This document shows, one piece after another, positions 9,310 through 17,256 of a stretch of 28,817 bases of DNA. The translations under genes and the position numbers were made by a program. The stretch lies in contig DIYM01000029.1 of NCBI GenBank assembly GCA_002429045.1, forward strand, positions 1,065 to 29,881, in the 5' to 3' direction. The stretch is from Phycisphaerales bacterium UBA6054 (GTDB lineage Bacteria; Planctomycetota; Phycisphaerae; Phycisphaerales; UBA1924). A model generated the notes under the pieces. It saw nothing but the letters and a program-made list of their open reading frames with translations, had not been told where the DNA came from and did no database searches. Numbering within the stretch: the first letter of the stretch is position 1; the number at the start of each line of letters is the position of its first letter.

Positions 9310-12300
9310 GTGCCGAAAGCCGATGCGAAGGTTGCCAATGACGGCGCGCCCGGGTCGGGCGAAACCGCCAACAGGTTCGTCCACCTGCACCTGCACTCCG
9401 AGTACTCGCTGCTCGACGGCGGCAACCGGGTCGACAAGCTCGTCGATCGCGTCAAAGAGCTGGGCATGCACGCGGTCGCGGTGACCGACCACGGCAACAT
9501 GCACGCGGCCGCCCAGTTCTGGTCGACCGCGAAGAGGGCGGGCATCAAGCCGATCTTGGGCGTTGAGGCGTACGTGGCCGCGGGCGATCGGCGGGACCGC
9601 ACGTACACCGGCATCAAGGACGGCGGGTACCACCTCGTGCTCTTGGCCGAGAACCAGAAGGGCTGGGAGAACCTGCTCTATCTGTGTTCCGAGGCGTACC
9701 TGACCGGGTTCTACTTCAAGCCTCGTATGGACCGCGAGATCCTGGCGAAGCACAGCGAGGGGCTGATCGCGATCAACGGGCACCTGGGGTCCGAGCTCGC
9801 GCACCATCTGGTCAAATACGAGGACAGCAAGGACAAGGTCCATTGGGACGCGGCGGTCGATGTCGCCAGGTGGCACGCCGAGACGTTCAGGGGCACGGAC
9901 GCCGGGCCTGGGTTCTACGTCGAGATCCAGCACCACATCGGGCTGCAGAACTCGATCAACCCGCACCTGATCAGGCTGGCGCGCGAGCTGGACCTGCCGC
10001 TGGTGTGCGACAACGACAGCCACTTCCTGATGGAAGACGACCACGACGCGCACGACACGCTGATCTGCATCTCGACCGGCAAGGTGAAGAACGATCCGGA
10101 CCGGATGCGCTACCCGACCGAGCTGTACGTGAAGAGCCCGGAGGAGATGTGCGAGCTCTTCGGGGCCGACGAGTACAACAACGACGAGATCGGCGACGCG
10201 GGCAAGGAGGCGCTGGCGAACACCGTCGCGATCGCGGACCGGTGCGAGGCGGACATCGGGTTCGGCGCGAACCACGCGCCGGTGGTGATCGTCAAAGCGC
10301 CGGCCAAAGGCAAGCTGCCCAAGCACAGCGAGAAGAAATACAACGGCGACCTGACGGCGTGGTTCACCGAGTTCTGCGCCAACTTCGCGCTCGACCCGGC
10401 CAACGACCCGGATCTGAAGCAGGAAGAGCTGAAGATCGAGTGCGACAAGACACTCCGGATGCTGTGCGAGGCGGGCATGGTGTGGCGCTACGGCGCGGGC
10501 ATCGAGAAGCACCGGCACGAGCACATCGAGGGGGTCGAAAGGACGGCCGAGGCCCGGGAGCGGGCGGACGATCCCGACGCGTTCGACAAGTGGGCGCGGC
10601 TGAACCGCGAGCTGAAGATCCTGGCCGACAAGCTGATCAGCGCGTACTTCCTGATCGTGTGGGACTTCGTGAACTGGGGGCGCCAGAAGGGCATCCCGTC
10701 GCTGGCGCGCGGTTCGGGCGTGGGCACGATGGTCGGCTTCGTGCTGGGTCTTTCCAACGCGTGCCCGGTGCACTATGGCCTGCTGTTCGAGCGGTTCACC
10801 GACCCGGACCGCACCGAGTACCCCGATATCGATATCGACCTCTGCCAGGACGGGCGCGGCGAGGTCATCGAGTACGTGCGTGAGAAGTACGGGCACGTCG
10901 CCCAGATCATCACGTTCGGAACACTGAAGGCGCGGGCGGCGATCCGCGACGTTGCCCGCGTGCTGGAGATGCCGCTGGGCGACGCCGACAAGCTCGCCAA
11001 GCTGGTGCCCGAAGAGCTGAAGATGACGCTCGACAAGGCGCTCGAGCAGGAACCGGATCTGAAGGCCTGGTACGACCGCGACGAGCTGGTGCGTCGGGTG
11101 ATCGACACGGGGCGGACGTTCGAGGGCCAGGCCCGCCACTCGTCCGTGCACGCGGCCGGCGTGATCGTCGCGACGCGCCCGCTGCACGAGGTGGTGCCGC
11201 TGTACAAAGCACCGCAGGCCGCCGACAATGAGATCGTCACGCAGTGGGACGGCCCGACGTGCGAGGCGGTCGGGCTGCTGAAGATGGACTTCCTCGGTCT
11301 GCGCACGCTCAGCGTGATCGAGCGGGCAAAGAAGCTCATCCGCGAGACGCTGCCGGAAGAGGAGATCTACCGCGCGGTCGGGCGCGAGATCGGCGACGGC
11401 GGGGACCACCCGCTCGATCTGGAACGACTCAAGTTCACCGACCAGCGCGTCTTCGAGATGTTCCGACGCGGCGACACGACCGGCGTGTTCCAGTTCGAAT
11501 CGGGCGGGATGCGTCGCTTGCTGACCGAGATGAAGCCGGACCGGCTCGAAGACCTCATCGCCGCCAACGCGCTGTTCCGCCCGGGCCCGATGGATCTGAT
11601 CCCCGATTACAACCGGCGCAAGCACGGGCAGGACGAGGTGCCGGAGGTGCATCCGATCGTGGACAAGTTCACGGCCGAGACGTACGGCGTGATGGTCTAC
11701 CAGGAACAGGTCATGCAGATCGTGCACGAGTTGGGCGGCATCCCGCTCCGCTCGGCGTACGCGCTGATCAAAGCGATCAGCAAGAAGAAAGAGAAGATCA
11801 TCGCCGGCGAGCGCCCCAAGTTCATCGAAGGCGCCGGCAAACAGGGCCTGGGCGCCAAGCAGGCCGAGGAGTTGTTCGAACTGATCCTCAAGTTCGCGGG
11901 CTACGGCTTCAACAAATCGCACTCGACCGGCTACGCGATCGTCGCGTATCAGACCGCGCTGCTCAAGACGTACTTCCCCGGGCAGTACATGGCGTCGTTC
12001 CTGACATTCGAGAGCCAGGCCCAGAAGGTCAGCGACTGGATCCCGTACCTGGAGGACTGCAAACGCACGCGTTCGATCGATCCGAACTCCGGCGAGCCGG
12101 TGCGGTCCGGGGTCGAGGTGATGGCGGCCGACGTGAACCTGTCCCGCGCGGACTTCTCGGTCGTGTACGCGGAGGGCGAAGAGCCCCGTGCCGATCGCGG
12201 GCAGATCCGCTTCGGCATCCGGGCGATCAAGGGCGCGGGCGCCAAGGCGATCGACGCGATCGTGCAGGAGCGCGAGTTCGGTTGTGCGTTCGGGCAGGAA

Positions 12301-13350
12301 GACCCGGGCGCGAAACCGTCGCCCAAGCCGTTCACATCGCTGTTCGACTTCTGCGAGCGTGTCCCGAGCAACATCGTCAACAAAGCGACGATCGAGGCGT
12401 TGGTCAAGGCGGGCGCGTTCGACTCGCTGCACGGGCGGGACCAGCGGGCGTCGATGGTCGCGACGATCGAGCAGGCGGTCAGCGCCGGGCAGAAGATCGC
12501 GGCGGACAAGGCGGCGGGTCAGGGAGCGCTCTTCGGCGGAGGCGGATTCGCGGACGAAGAACCCGAGTCGAACGCCGCGGACGCCACGCCCCTCGCACGC
12601 GTTGAGCCCTGGTCGGAGGCGGAAACGCTCAAGCAAGAGAAGGAAACGCTGGGGTTCTATGTGTCCAGCCACCCGCTCGAGGAGTGGGGGAGTTGGGCGC
12701 GTGCGTTCACGCCGCTGAGGGTGGGCTCGCTGAAGGGGCAGGCTCAGGACAAGCGGGTGATCGTGCCGGCGATGGTGCAGAGCCAGCGGATCATCGTGGT
12801 CAAGAACGGTCGCAGCGCCGGGCAGAAGATGGCGATCCTGACGATCGAGGACGCGAGCGGGACAGCCGATGCCGTGCTGTTCGCCAATGTCTACCAGCAG
12901 TTCGGGCACCTGTTCGAGAGCGACCAGCCCAAGTTCTTCATGGGACGCATGGATCACTCGCGCGGCGACCCGCAGGTCATCGTCGATCGTCTGGTGCCCA
13001 TCGATGGGCACCCGCTCGAGCAGGGCACGATCCAGGTGATGCTGCGGGGCAAGGATCTCAACGGCAGCGCGCCGAGCAAGGCCGCGTTGGTCCGCGACAT
13101 CCTCTCCGAAGAGCCCGATCCCAACGACCTGTCTCTGGGGAAGAGCCCGCGCCCGGTCGAGTTGATCGTCGAAACCGACGACGCATGGGTGCTGGTCGAA
13201 CCCAAGGGCTTGCCCAAGGCGCAGCTCCGGCCTGATCTGGTCAGGCGGCTGGCCGGCGAACTCGGAAACGACTGCGTGCGCCTGGCGGGCGGGGTGTCCG
13301 TCGAGCTCAACAAAGAGAACGACCGGCGCAGGCAGTACGCCCGGGGCTAA
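9310..13350 (+). CDS. dnaE: DNA polymerase III alpha subunit, DnaE type
   Basis: 1346 residues; the replicative polymerase catalytic subunit. N-terminal PHP domain: VHLHLHSEYSLLDGG (H25, H27, H29), AVTDHGN, GVEAY and CDNDSHF. The HxHxH and D-x-H motifs are kept, so a metal-dependent PHP proofreading activity is possible. The C-family polymerase core has PDIDID (D506, D508 and D510; D506 and D508 match E. coli D401/D403) and the third catalytic Asp D660 in LLKMDFLGLRTL; the D508-D660 spacing of 152 equals E. coli D403-D555. FRPGPMDLIPDY and NKSHSTGYAIVAYQTA follow, then an OB-fold (about 1140-1230) and a C-terminal domain. It is longer than E. coli DnaE (1160), with extra sequence in the PHP/palm junction and C-terminus. 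The start is GTG 9310 with GAAAGGTG about 8 nt upstream. Its TAA overlaps the convergent gene's stop (CTAA, 13347-13350). Confidence 0.97.
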   Translation: MPKADAKVANDGAPGSGETANRFVHLHLHSEYSLLDGGNRVDKLVDRVKELGMHAVAVTDHGNMHAAAQFWSTAKRAGIKPILGVEAYVAAGDRRDRTYTGIKDGGYHLVLLAENQKGWENLLYLCSEAYLTGFYFKPRMDREILAKHSEGLIAINGHLGSELAHHLVKYEDSKDKVHWDAAVDVARWHAETFRGTDAGPGFYVEIQHHIGLQNSINPHLIRLARELDLPLVCDNDSHFLMEDDHDAHDTLICISTGKVKNDPDRMRYPTELYVKSPEEMCELFGADEYNNDEIGDAGKEALANTVAIADRCEADIGFGANHAPVVIVKAPAKGKLPKHSEKKYNGDLTAWFTEFCANFALDPANDPDLKQEELKIECDKTLRMLCEAGMVWRYGAGIEKHRHEHIEGVERTAEARERADDPDAFDKWARLNRELKILADKLISAYFLIVWDFVNWGRQKGIPSLARGSGVGTMVGFVLGLSNACPVHYGLLFERFTDPDRTEYPDIDIDLCQDGRGEVIEYVREKYGHVAQIITFGTLKARAAIRDVARVLEMPLGDADKLAKLVPEELKMTLDKALEQEPDLKAWYDRDELVRRVIDTGRTFEGQARHSSVHAAGVIVATRPLHEVVPLYKAPQAADNEIVTQWDGPTCEAVGLLKMDFLGLRTLSVIERAKKLIRETLPEEEIYRAVGREIGDGGDHPLDLERLKFTDQRVFEMFRRGDTTGVFQFESGGMRRLLTEMKPDRLEDLIAANALFRPGPMDLIPDYNRRKHGQDEVPEVHPIVDKFTAETYGVMVYQEQVMQIVHELGGIPLRSAYALIKAISKKKEKIIAGERPKFIEGAGKQGLGAKQAEELFELILKFAGYGFNKSHSTGYAIVAYQTALLKTYFPGQYMASFLTFESQAQKVSDWIPYLEDCKRTRSIDPNSGEPVRSGVEVMAADVNLSRADFSVVYAEGEEPRADRGQIRFGIRAIKGAGAKAIDAIVQEREFGCAFGQEDPGAKPSPKPFTSLFDFCERVPSNIVNKATIEALVKAGAFDSLHGRDQRASMVATIEQAVSAGQKIAADKAAGQGALFGGGGFADEEPESNAADATPLARVEPWSEAETLKQEKETLGFYVSSHPLEEWGSWARAFTPLRVGSLKGQAQDKRVIVPAMVQSQRIIVVKNGRSAGQKMAILTIEDASGTADAVLFANVYQQFGHLFESDQPKFFMGRMDHSRGDPQVIVDRLVPIDGHPLEQGTIQVMLRGKDLNGSAPSKAALVRDILSEEPDPNDLSLGKSPRPVELIVETDDAWVLVEPKGLPKAQLRPDLVRRLAGELGNDCVRLAGGVSVELNKENDRRRQYARG

Positions 13351-14276
13351 CGCGGGGCATCCGGCGCGTCTCGGCCCGACGCCAGGATCAAGGCGCGGGC
13401 TTGGCGGATGTCTGTCCCGCACTCGGGGCATGCGTCGGCGTGCAGCCCGCGGAGGTTGTAGCCGCAGACATGGCAGCGTCCGGGTCGGATCGCCCGGTGC
13501 CTGCGCGCGACGTAGACGCTGGATCCGATCGCGCCGAGTCCCGCGGCCAGGAGGCCGACCACCGGGTGGACCGCGCTCCCGACGACCCCCAGCACAAACG
13601 GGACGCCAAAGAGCGGGAGCGCCGACCGATCGAGCCGGGTTCGCGCGGGAATGGTCGCGGTGAACAAGGCGGCGAAGAAGCCCAGGACCATGCCGAGGGC
13701 GTATCCGATGTGCGAGAAAGCCAACGCCTTCATGACGTCAGTGAACCGGACGGAAAGGTCGAAGTCGTAGCGGATCAGCGCGGCGATCAGGCCGAACGCC
13801 CCGGTCCAGCCTCCTGACAGCATGCTCAGCCCGAGCAGGGCGCCGCTGCGTTCGCTCGGCGTCGAGAGATAGGACCGCCATGTGTCGTCGGATCGCACCG
13901 CCCGGCGCATGAACGCGTCCGCGAGCACCAGCCCGGCAGCGGTGTGGAACACGAGGACGCCGATCATCACGGTCAACACATGGCCGACATCCCATCCGGT
14001 GCCCGATTGCCAAACACCGATGGCGATCGGCAAGCCCGGCCAGAGCGGGTTGACCGCGAGCAGCATGGCGCACCACGCCTCCGCTCGCGTGACCACGCCT
14101 CCCCGTCGCGCGTCGCGTGCGAACAGGACCATGAGGCAGAACGCGCACAGCGTCGCGATCCCGCCGGCGATCTCGTCGACCCGTCGCACGCCCTGCCCGA
14201 CGCTCAGCCACAAGCCGAGGATCGTGAGCGACTGGTAGCCCGCGGCCATCGCCGCGATGGACCGGATCTGCGACAC
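13347..14276 (-). CDS. Polytopic membrane protein with a C-terminal zinc ribbon
   Basis: About 309 residues from the GTG at 14276 (VSQIRSIAAMAAGYQ). Around six or seven hydrophobic segments span most of the chain (for example TILGLWLSV, ATLCAFCLMVLFA, VMIGVLVFHTAAGLVLA, LFGVPFVLGVVGSAVHP). The C-terminus is a cytoplasmic zinc ribbon, CHVCGYNLRGLHADACPECG, a motif found on many planctomycete membrane proteins. The family is unrecognised, with a loose resemblance to Yip1-type proteins. The start is uncertain: the frame stays open to an ATG at 14465, but the extra 63 residues are proline/arginine-rich and reach the neighbouring gene's operator; ATG 14249 is another option. A -10-like TATACC lies at 14360-14365. 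The stop overlaps that of dnaE. Confidence 0.7.
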   Translation of the reverse strand: MSQIRSIAAMAAGYQSLTILGLWLSVGQGVRRVDEIAGGIATLCAFCLMVLFARDARRGGVVTRAEAWCAMLLAVNPLWPGLPIAIGVWQSGTGWDVGHVLTVMIGVLVFHTAAGLVLADAFMRRAVRSDDTWRSYLSTPSERSGALLGLSMLSGGWTGAFGLIAALIRYDFDLSVRFTDVMKALAFSHIGYALGMVLGFFAALFTATIPARTRLDRSALPLFGVPFVLGVVGSAVHPVVGLLAAGLGAIGSSVYVARRHRAIRPGRCHVCGYNLRGLHADACPECGTDIRQARALILASGRDAPDAPR

Positions 14277-14466
14277 GCGGAACGCCGGGTGCCACGCTCC
14301 GCGCTGGCCGGGCGGGTCTTGTGGCCCTCTTCCTGTCGGCGGGGGGCGTTGCGGCTTGGGGTATAGGGGACGGACTCGATCATCAAACCCTGGTGCGTGA
14401 CGGGCGGGCGGATGAGAGCACGGATGCGAATGCCGGGCTGTTCGGCAACCGATTTTTTCCGACAAG

Positions 14467-14483
14467 ACAGGATAAAATCCTGT
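14467..14483. promoter_or_regulatory. 17-bp palindromic operator candidate
   Basis: ACAGGAT-AAA-ATCCTGT is a perfect inverted repeat (7-bp arms, 3-nt centre) whose last base is the first T of the TTGACC -35 box. The sequence is AT-rich compared with its surroundings. A repressor or activator binding here would touch the -35 region. The symmetry fits a dimeric HTH regulator; which family is unknown. Confidence 0.5.
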
Positions 14484-14510
14484 TGACCAGTGATTTGTGG
14501 ACTCTAAACT
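14483..14510 (+). promoter_or_regulatory. Sigma-70-type promoter giving a leaderless or near-leaderless mRNA
   Basis: TTGACC (14483-14488), 16 nt, then TAAACT (14505-14510). The ATG at 14519 is 8 nt after the -10, so the transcript should begin within a few bases of the start codon. No Shine-Dalgarno sequence precedes the ATG (CTCCCTTGCT). This is the best-matched promoter of the leaderless set in the window. Confidence 0.6.
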
Positions 14511-14518
14511 CCCTTGCT

Positions 14519-14989
14519 ATGAGCCCCGCCCGGGATCATCTTCGGCTGCTGTGCGTCTGGCTGTTCTCGGCGGGCTTCGTGCTCGTGGGCTCGAACTGGG
14601 GCCCGGCGCTGGCCCGTGTGCTCGAGCGCGGGCCGAGTTGGTCGGTGTGCGGGCTGGCGCTGTGCGAGTGTCGCCCGGTGGACATGCCGGACGACTGCCC
14701 GCTGTGCGCCGCGGGCGAGGCGATGCCGTGCGAGCCGGGGCGTGTCTGCTCGGAGGGCACCCCGCGGGTTGATCCGACGCGCCTGCTGATCCGTCGGACG
14801 AACTCGGAGGCCGCGATGACCCGGCTCGATGCCGCCGGGCGGGTCCTGCTGATCGGGTGCTTGCTGATCGGGCTCCGCTCCGAGGAACACGCAACGGCCC
14901 GCACGCCTGGCGTGATGACGGCGCTCGGTTCGTGGGCGATGCCGGCGTCGATGTCGGGCGAGGTGCCCACGCCCCCGCCCCGCGTCTGA
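14519..14989 (+). CDS. Cysteine-rich membrane or exported protein of unknown function
   Basis: 156 residues starting MSPARDHLRLLCVWLF. A hydrophobic N-terminal helix (about 9-28) could be a signal anchor. A cysteine cluster follows (about 42-80): C-x5-C-x-C, then CPLC, then C-x5-C, in 'CGLALCECRPVDMPDDCPLC' and 'MPCEPGRVC'. This suggests a metal site or disulfide-bonded knot. A second short hydrophobic segment (VLLIGCLLIGL, about 112-122) and a Pro-rich tail complete it. The start is fixed by the promoter 8 nt upstream; the frame is open further 5' but those residues would lie across the promoter and operator. It is the first gene of a plus-strand run with a pseudopilin and two PEP-CTERM proteins. 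No family recognised. Confidence 0.65.
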   Translation: MSPARDHLRLLCVWLFSAGFVLVGSNWGPALARVLERGPSWSVCGLALCECRPVDMPDDCPLCAAGEAMPCEPGRVCSEGTPRVDPTRLLIRRTNSEAAMTRLDAAGRVLLIGCLLIGLRSEEHATARTPGVMTALGSWAMPASMSGEVPTPPPRV

Positions 14990-15115
14990 CCGGTCCGCCG
15001 TGACGTCGCCGCTCGGGCTGCGCGCCGCATGGCGCCCGGACCAAGGGGTGCTTGATCGATCGAACGGGTTGGTGCCCGCCGGCGTGTGATGTCTCGCCGG
15101 TGCGCGGAGCGTCTG

Positions 15116-15874
15116 ATGTTGATCCGGAGATGTGCCGGTCGGCGTGCCTTCACACTGATCGAGCTGATGGTCGTCATCGCGGTGATCGCGGTGCTGGTCG
15201 GTCTGCTGTTGCCCGCGCTCGGGAGGGCGCGGGGTGCGGCCAGATCGGTCGTGTGCCTGGCCCGCCTGCGCACGCTGGCGCAGACGGGCGTGATGCACGC
15301 CGAGTCGAACCGCGGCAGGCTGCCGCGCTCGTCGCATTCGGCGGGGTTCGGGGCGTTGCCGTGGCCCGCGGTGTTCTACGAGGAACTGACCGGCGCGCCG
15401 TTCGGGGGCAGCTCGTCGTCTTGGGACAACGAGGGCTGGTGGTCCGCGACGGACTCGCACTACCGCTGCCCGCACGACGCGAGACGGGGGCCTCAGGAGC
15501 AGCCCGGGCTGCCCTTCTCGCTGCCCGCGTACTCCTACGGGCTCAATGTCTACTTCGAGCTCCGCCTCGAGGAGATCGACCCCGAGCGCCCGGGCGACCG
15601 CGCCGAGCCCTGGCGTGACATCGGTCGGGCGCCGTTCCCTTCGAGGACCGTGCTGTTCGGCGAACTGCCCGAGACATCGCGGATCGATCACGTGATGGCG
15701 CACTTCTGGCGGACGCGATCCGTGCCTGCCGGGGACGGGGTGGCCGTCGATCGTCACGGCGACGGCGCGGGATATGTGTTTCTTGATACCCACGCGGAGC
15801 CGCTCGGCTTCGCGAAAACGTTTGACATGGGACGGGGCGTGGATCTGTGGGATCCCGACCCCGCGATGAAGTGA
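15116..15874 (+). CDS. Type II secretion / type IV pilin-like prepilin (pseudopilin)
   Basis: 252 residues starting MLIRRCAGRRAFTLIEL. The class III signal is clear: a basic leader, a prepilin peptidase site before F in RRAFTLIELMVV, Glu at +5, and the hydrophobic helix IAVIAVLVGLLLPALGRAR. The body has the planctomycete style (ARSVVCLARLRTLAQTGVMHAESNRGRLP) and a C-terminal part with VAVDRHGDGAGYVFLDTHAEPL, the 'R-H-G-x(6)-F-x-D-x-H' motif usual in these N-methylated proteins. It is predicted to sit at the inner membrane as a filament or secretion subunit. ATG 15116 is preferred because GGAG lies 6 nt upstream; GTG 15086 and ATG 15089 are alternatives. No other T2SS or prepilin peptidase gene is in the window. 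Confidence 0.85.
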   Translation: MLIRRCAGRRAFTLIELMVVIAVIAVLVGLLLPALGRARGAARSVVCLARLRTLAQTGVMHAESNRGRLPRSSHSAGFGALPWPAVFYEELTGAPFGGSSSSWDNEGWWSATDSHYRCPHDARRGPQEQPGLPFSLPAYSYGLNVYFELRLEEIDPERPGDRAEPWRDIGRAPFPSRTVLFGELPETSRIDHVMAHFWRTRSVPAGDGVAVDRHGDGAGYVFLDTHAEPLGFAKTFDMGRGVDLWDPDPAMK

Positions 15875-15891
15875 TATGACTCGGTATTTTC

Positions 15892-15905
15892 CCGCCGATC
15901 GGCGG
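15892..15905. promoter_or_regulatory. 14-bp palindrome just before the PEP-CTERM gene's ribosome-binding site
   Basis: CCGCCGATCGGCGG is a perfect dyad centred on GATC, ending right before ACAGGAG. In RNA it would fold into a short hairpin able to restrict the ribosome-binding site; in DNA it could be an operator. It may also be chance in GC-rich sequence. Confidence 0.35.
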
Positions 15906-15919
15906 ACAGGAGATTTGTG

Positions 15920-16567
15920 ATGAAGAACGGAACGAAGGCTCTCTCGTGGTGCGTGTTGGTCTCGGTCGTGGGCGTGCCCGCGTTGGGCGAGCCGGTCTGG
16001 CCCAACAACGTCGGGATGCCGATGCGCCACGTGATGATCTCGCTGGAGGGCAACGCCGTTGGCGTGCATGTCGACGGCGGCGACGCGCCGACCACGCTGA
16101 TGCGATTCCCTGGCGAGACGTACCTCGGCAGCGCGAGCGTGCTCGACGGCAAGGCGTACGGCGACCAGTTCGGGTGGCTCGCCGACGGGTTCATCGATCC
16201 CGGGCCCGGCAACGGGATCTCGATCGAGCTGGTCTCGGCGAGCGCCGGGCTCGAGACCTACGAGGGCGGGCGTCGCATGATGAAGGACACGCACACCTAC
16301 AACCCGATCTTCGGCACCGCGGGGTCGTCGATGGCGTGGGACTGGCCGGGCACGATGGTCCACAACTGGTACGCCGCGCAGGACAACGGCTTCTACTCGG
16401 CGACGTACCGCGTGTTCGTCAGCGACGCGGACGGCAACGCGGTCGCGGGATTCACCGACGCGCAGGTCACGCTGCACTTCGATGCGGTGCCCGCGCCGGG
16501 CGCCGCCGGGCTCTTGGCTCTGGGCGGGCTGGTCGCGTCCCGCCGGCGGCGGGGGGGCGCGTCGTGA
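15920..16567 (+). CDS. PEP-CTERM-sorted exported protein, copy 1
   Basis: 215 residues starting MKNGTKALSWCVLVSV, with a signal peptide likely cleaved after ALG (PALGEPVW). The body has ASVLDGKAYGDQFGWLADGF, NPIFGTAGSS and WDWPGTMVHNWYAAQ. The C-terminus is a sorting tail: VPAPG, the hydrophobic run AAGLLALGGLVA, then SRRRRGG, a variant of PEP-CTERM recognised by exosortase. It is therefore exported and anchored or processed at the envelope; the function of the body is unknown. The start is ATG 15920, with ACAGGAGA 6-7 nt upstream (a GTG lies one codon earlier). Its TGA overlaps the GTG of the next, paralogous gene. Confidence 0.8.
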   Translation: MKNGTKALSWCVLVSVVGVPALGEPVWPNNVGMPMRHVMISLEGNAVGVHVDGGDAPTTLMRFPGETYLGSASVLDGKAYGDQFGWLADGFIDPGPGNGISIELVSASAGLETYEGGRRMMKDTHTYNPIFGTAGSSMAWDWPGTMVHNWYAAQDNGFYSATYRVFVSDADGNAVAGFTDAQVTLHFDAVPAPGAAGLLALGGLVASRRRRGGAS

Positions 16568-17199
16568 GGGCCGCGATCGCGTCATCGTTGTTGCTCGCGG
16601 CGTCGGCTGCCCACGCGAGCCCGACGCTGGGCGGCCCGATGAGCCACCTCCTGGTCAGCGTGTTCGAACAGCGGGTGTTCCTGTCGTTCGAGTCGCCATC
16701 CATGAGCGTCGTCACGATGCAGGACGGCGATGGGTTCGGCGGGCCCGCGTCGGTCCTGAACGGCGCCGGGTACAACGCGCAGTTCGGGTGGCTCGCCAAC
16801 GGGTTCGTCTCGATCCCGTCGGGATCGGGCGTGTTCGTGCGAGAGATTGGCGGCTCACCCTGGCTGGACGTCTACAGCGAGTCGGGCTTCCGCCCGATCC
16901 TCGGCACCGACGGCTCGGACGAGCTGTGGAGGTGGAACGGCGCCATGACCCACAACTGGTACGCGACCCAGGTCCGCGGCACCCACCGCGTGGCGTACGA
17001 GGTGTTCGTGGGCGACGCCGACGGGAACCCCCTCGACGGGTGGACCGGGGGCACGATCGCGCTGGAGTTCCGGTACGGGCGGACACTGCGCACGCTCGGC
17101 GTGCAGCGGGCCGGCTCGGTCGCCCCGGTGCCCGGCGCGGGGTCGCTCGCGGTGCTTGGCGTCGCGTTGCTGGGCATGCCTCGCCGACGCCGGAGCTAG
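16564..17199 (+). CDS. PEP-CTERM-sorted exported protein, copy 2 (paralogue of the upstream gene)
   Basis: 211 residues from the GTG at 16564, which overlaps the upstream stop as GTGA. The signal peptide is MRAAIASSLLLAASAAHA-SPTL. Shared landmarks with copy 1 in the same order: ASVLNGAGYNAQFGWLANGF, RPILGTDGS, W-R-W-N-G-A-MTHNWYATQ and VFVGDADGN. The sorting tail reads VPVPG, then AGSLAVLGVALLGM, then PRRRRS. Copy 2 lacks about nine residues before RPILGT and has extra sequence before the tail. Tandem duplication followed by divergence is the simplest history. The start depends on a G-rich run (GGGGGG) as ribosome-binding site and on coupling to copy 1. The exosortase must be encoded elsewhere. 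Confidence 0.8.
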   Translation: MRAAIASSLLLAASAAHASPTLGGPMSHLLVSVFEQRVFLSFESPSMSVVTMQDGDGFGGPASVLNGAGYNAQFGWLANGFVSIPSGSGVFVREIGGSPWLDVYSESGFRPILGTDGSDELWRWNGAMTHNWYATQVRGTHRVAYEVFVGDADGNPLDGWTGGTIALEFRYGRTLRTLGVQRAGSVAPVPGAGSLAVLGVALLGMPRRRRS

Positions 17200-17211
17200 T
17201 CATTCACCCCG

Positions 17212-17239
17212 CAGCCCGGACCGGGAACGGCCCGGGCTG
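17212..17239. terminator. Bidirectional hairpin terminator
   Basis: CAGCCCGG-a-CCG, a GGAA loop, and CGG-c-CCGGGCTG form an 11-bp stem with one internal mismatch, followed by TCTTTG on the plus strand. It lies between the convergent PEP-CTERM gene (ends 17199) and ubiX (ends 17257). Confidence 0.65.
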
Positions 17240-17256
17240 TCTTTGACCGGCGCTGA

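Noticed and set aside
9037..13431. A 1464-codon open frame on the minus strand opposite dnaE
   Set aside because: It is the antisense shadow of a high-GC gene with strong third-position bias; the product is Arg/His/Leu/Asp-rich without domains, and dnaE in the plus strand has complete catalytic motifs.
14277..14465. Extended N-terminus of the zinc-ribbon polytopic protein to ATG 14465
   Set aside because: The added residues are Pro/Arg/His-rich and unlike a membrane protein start, and the ATG abuts the operator of the divergent gene. The true start remains uncertain.
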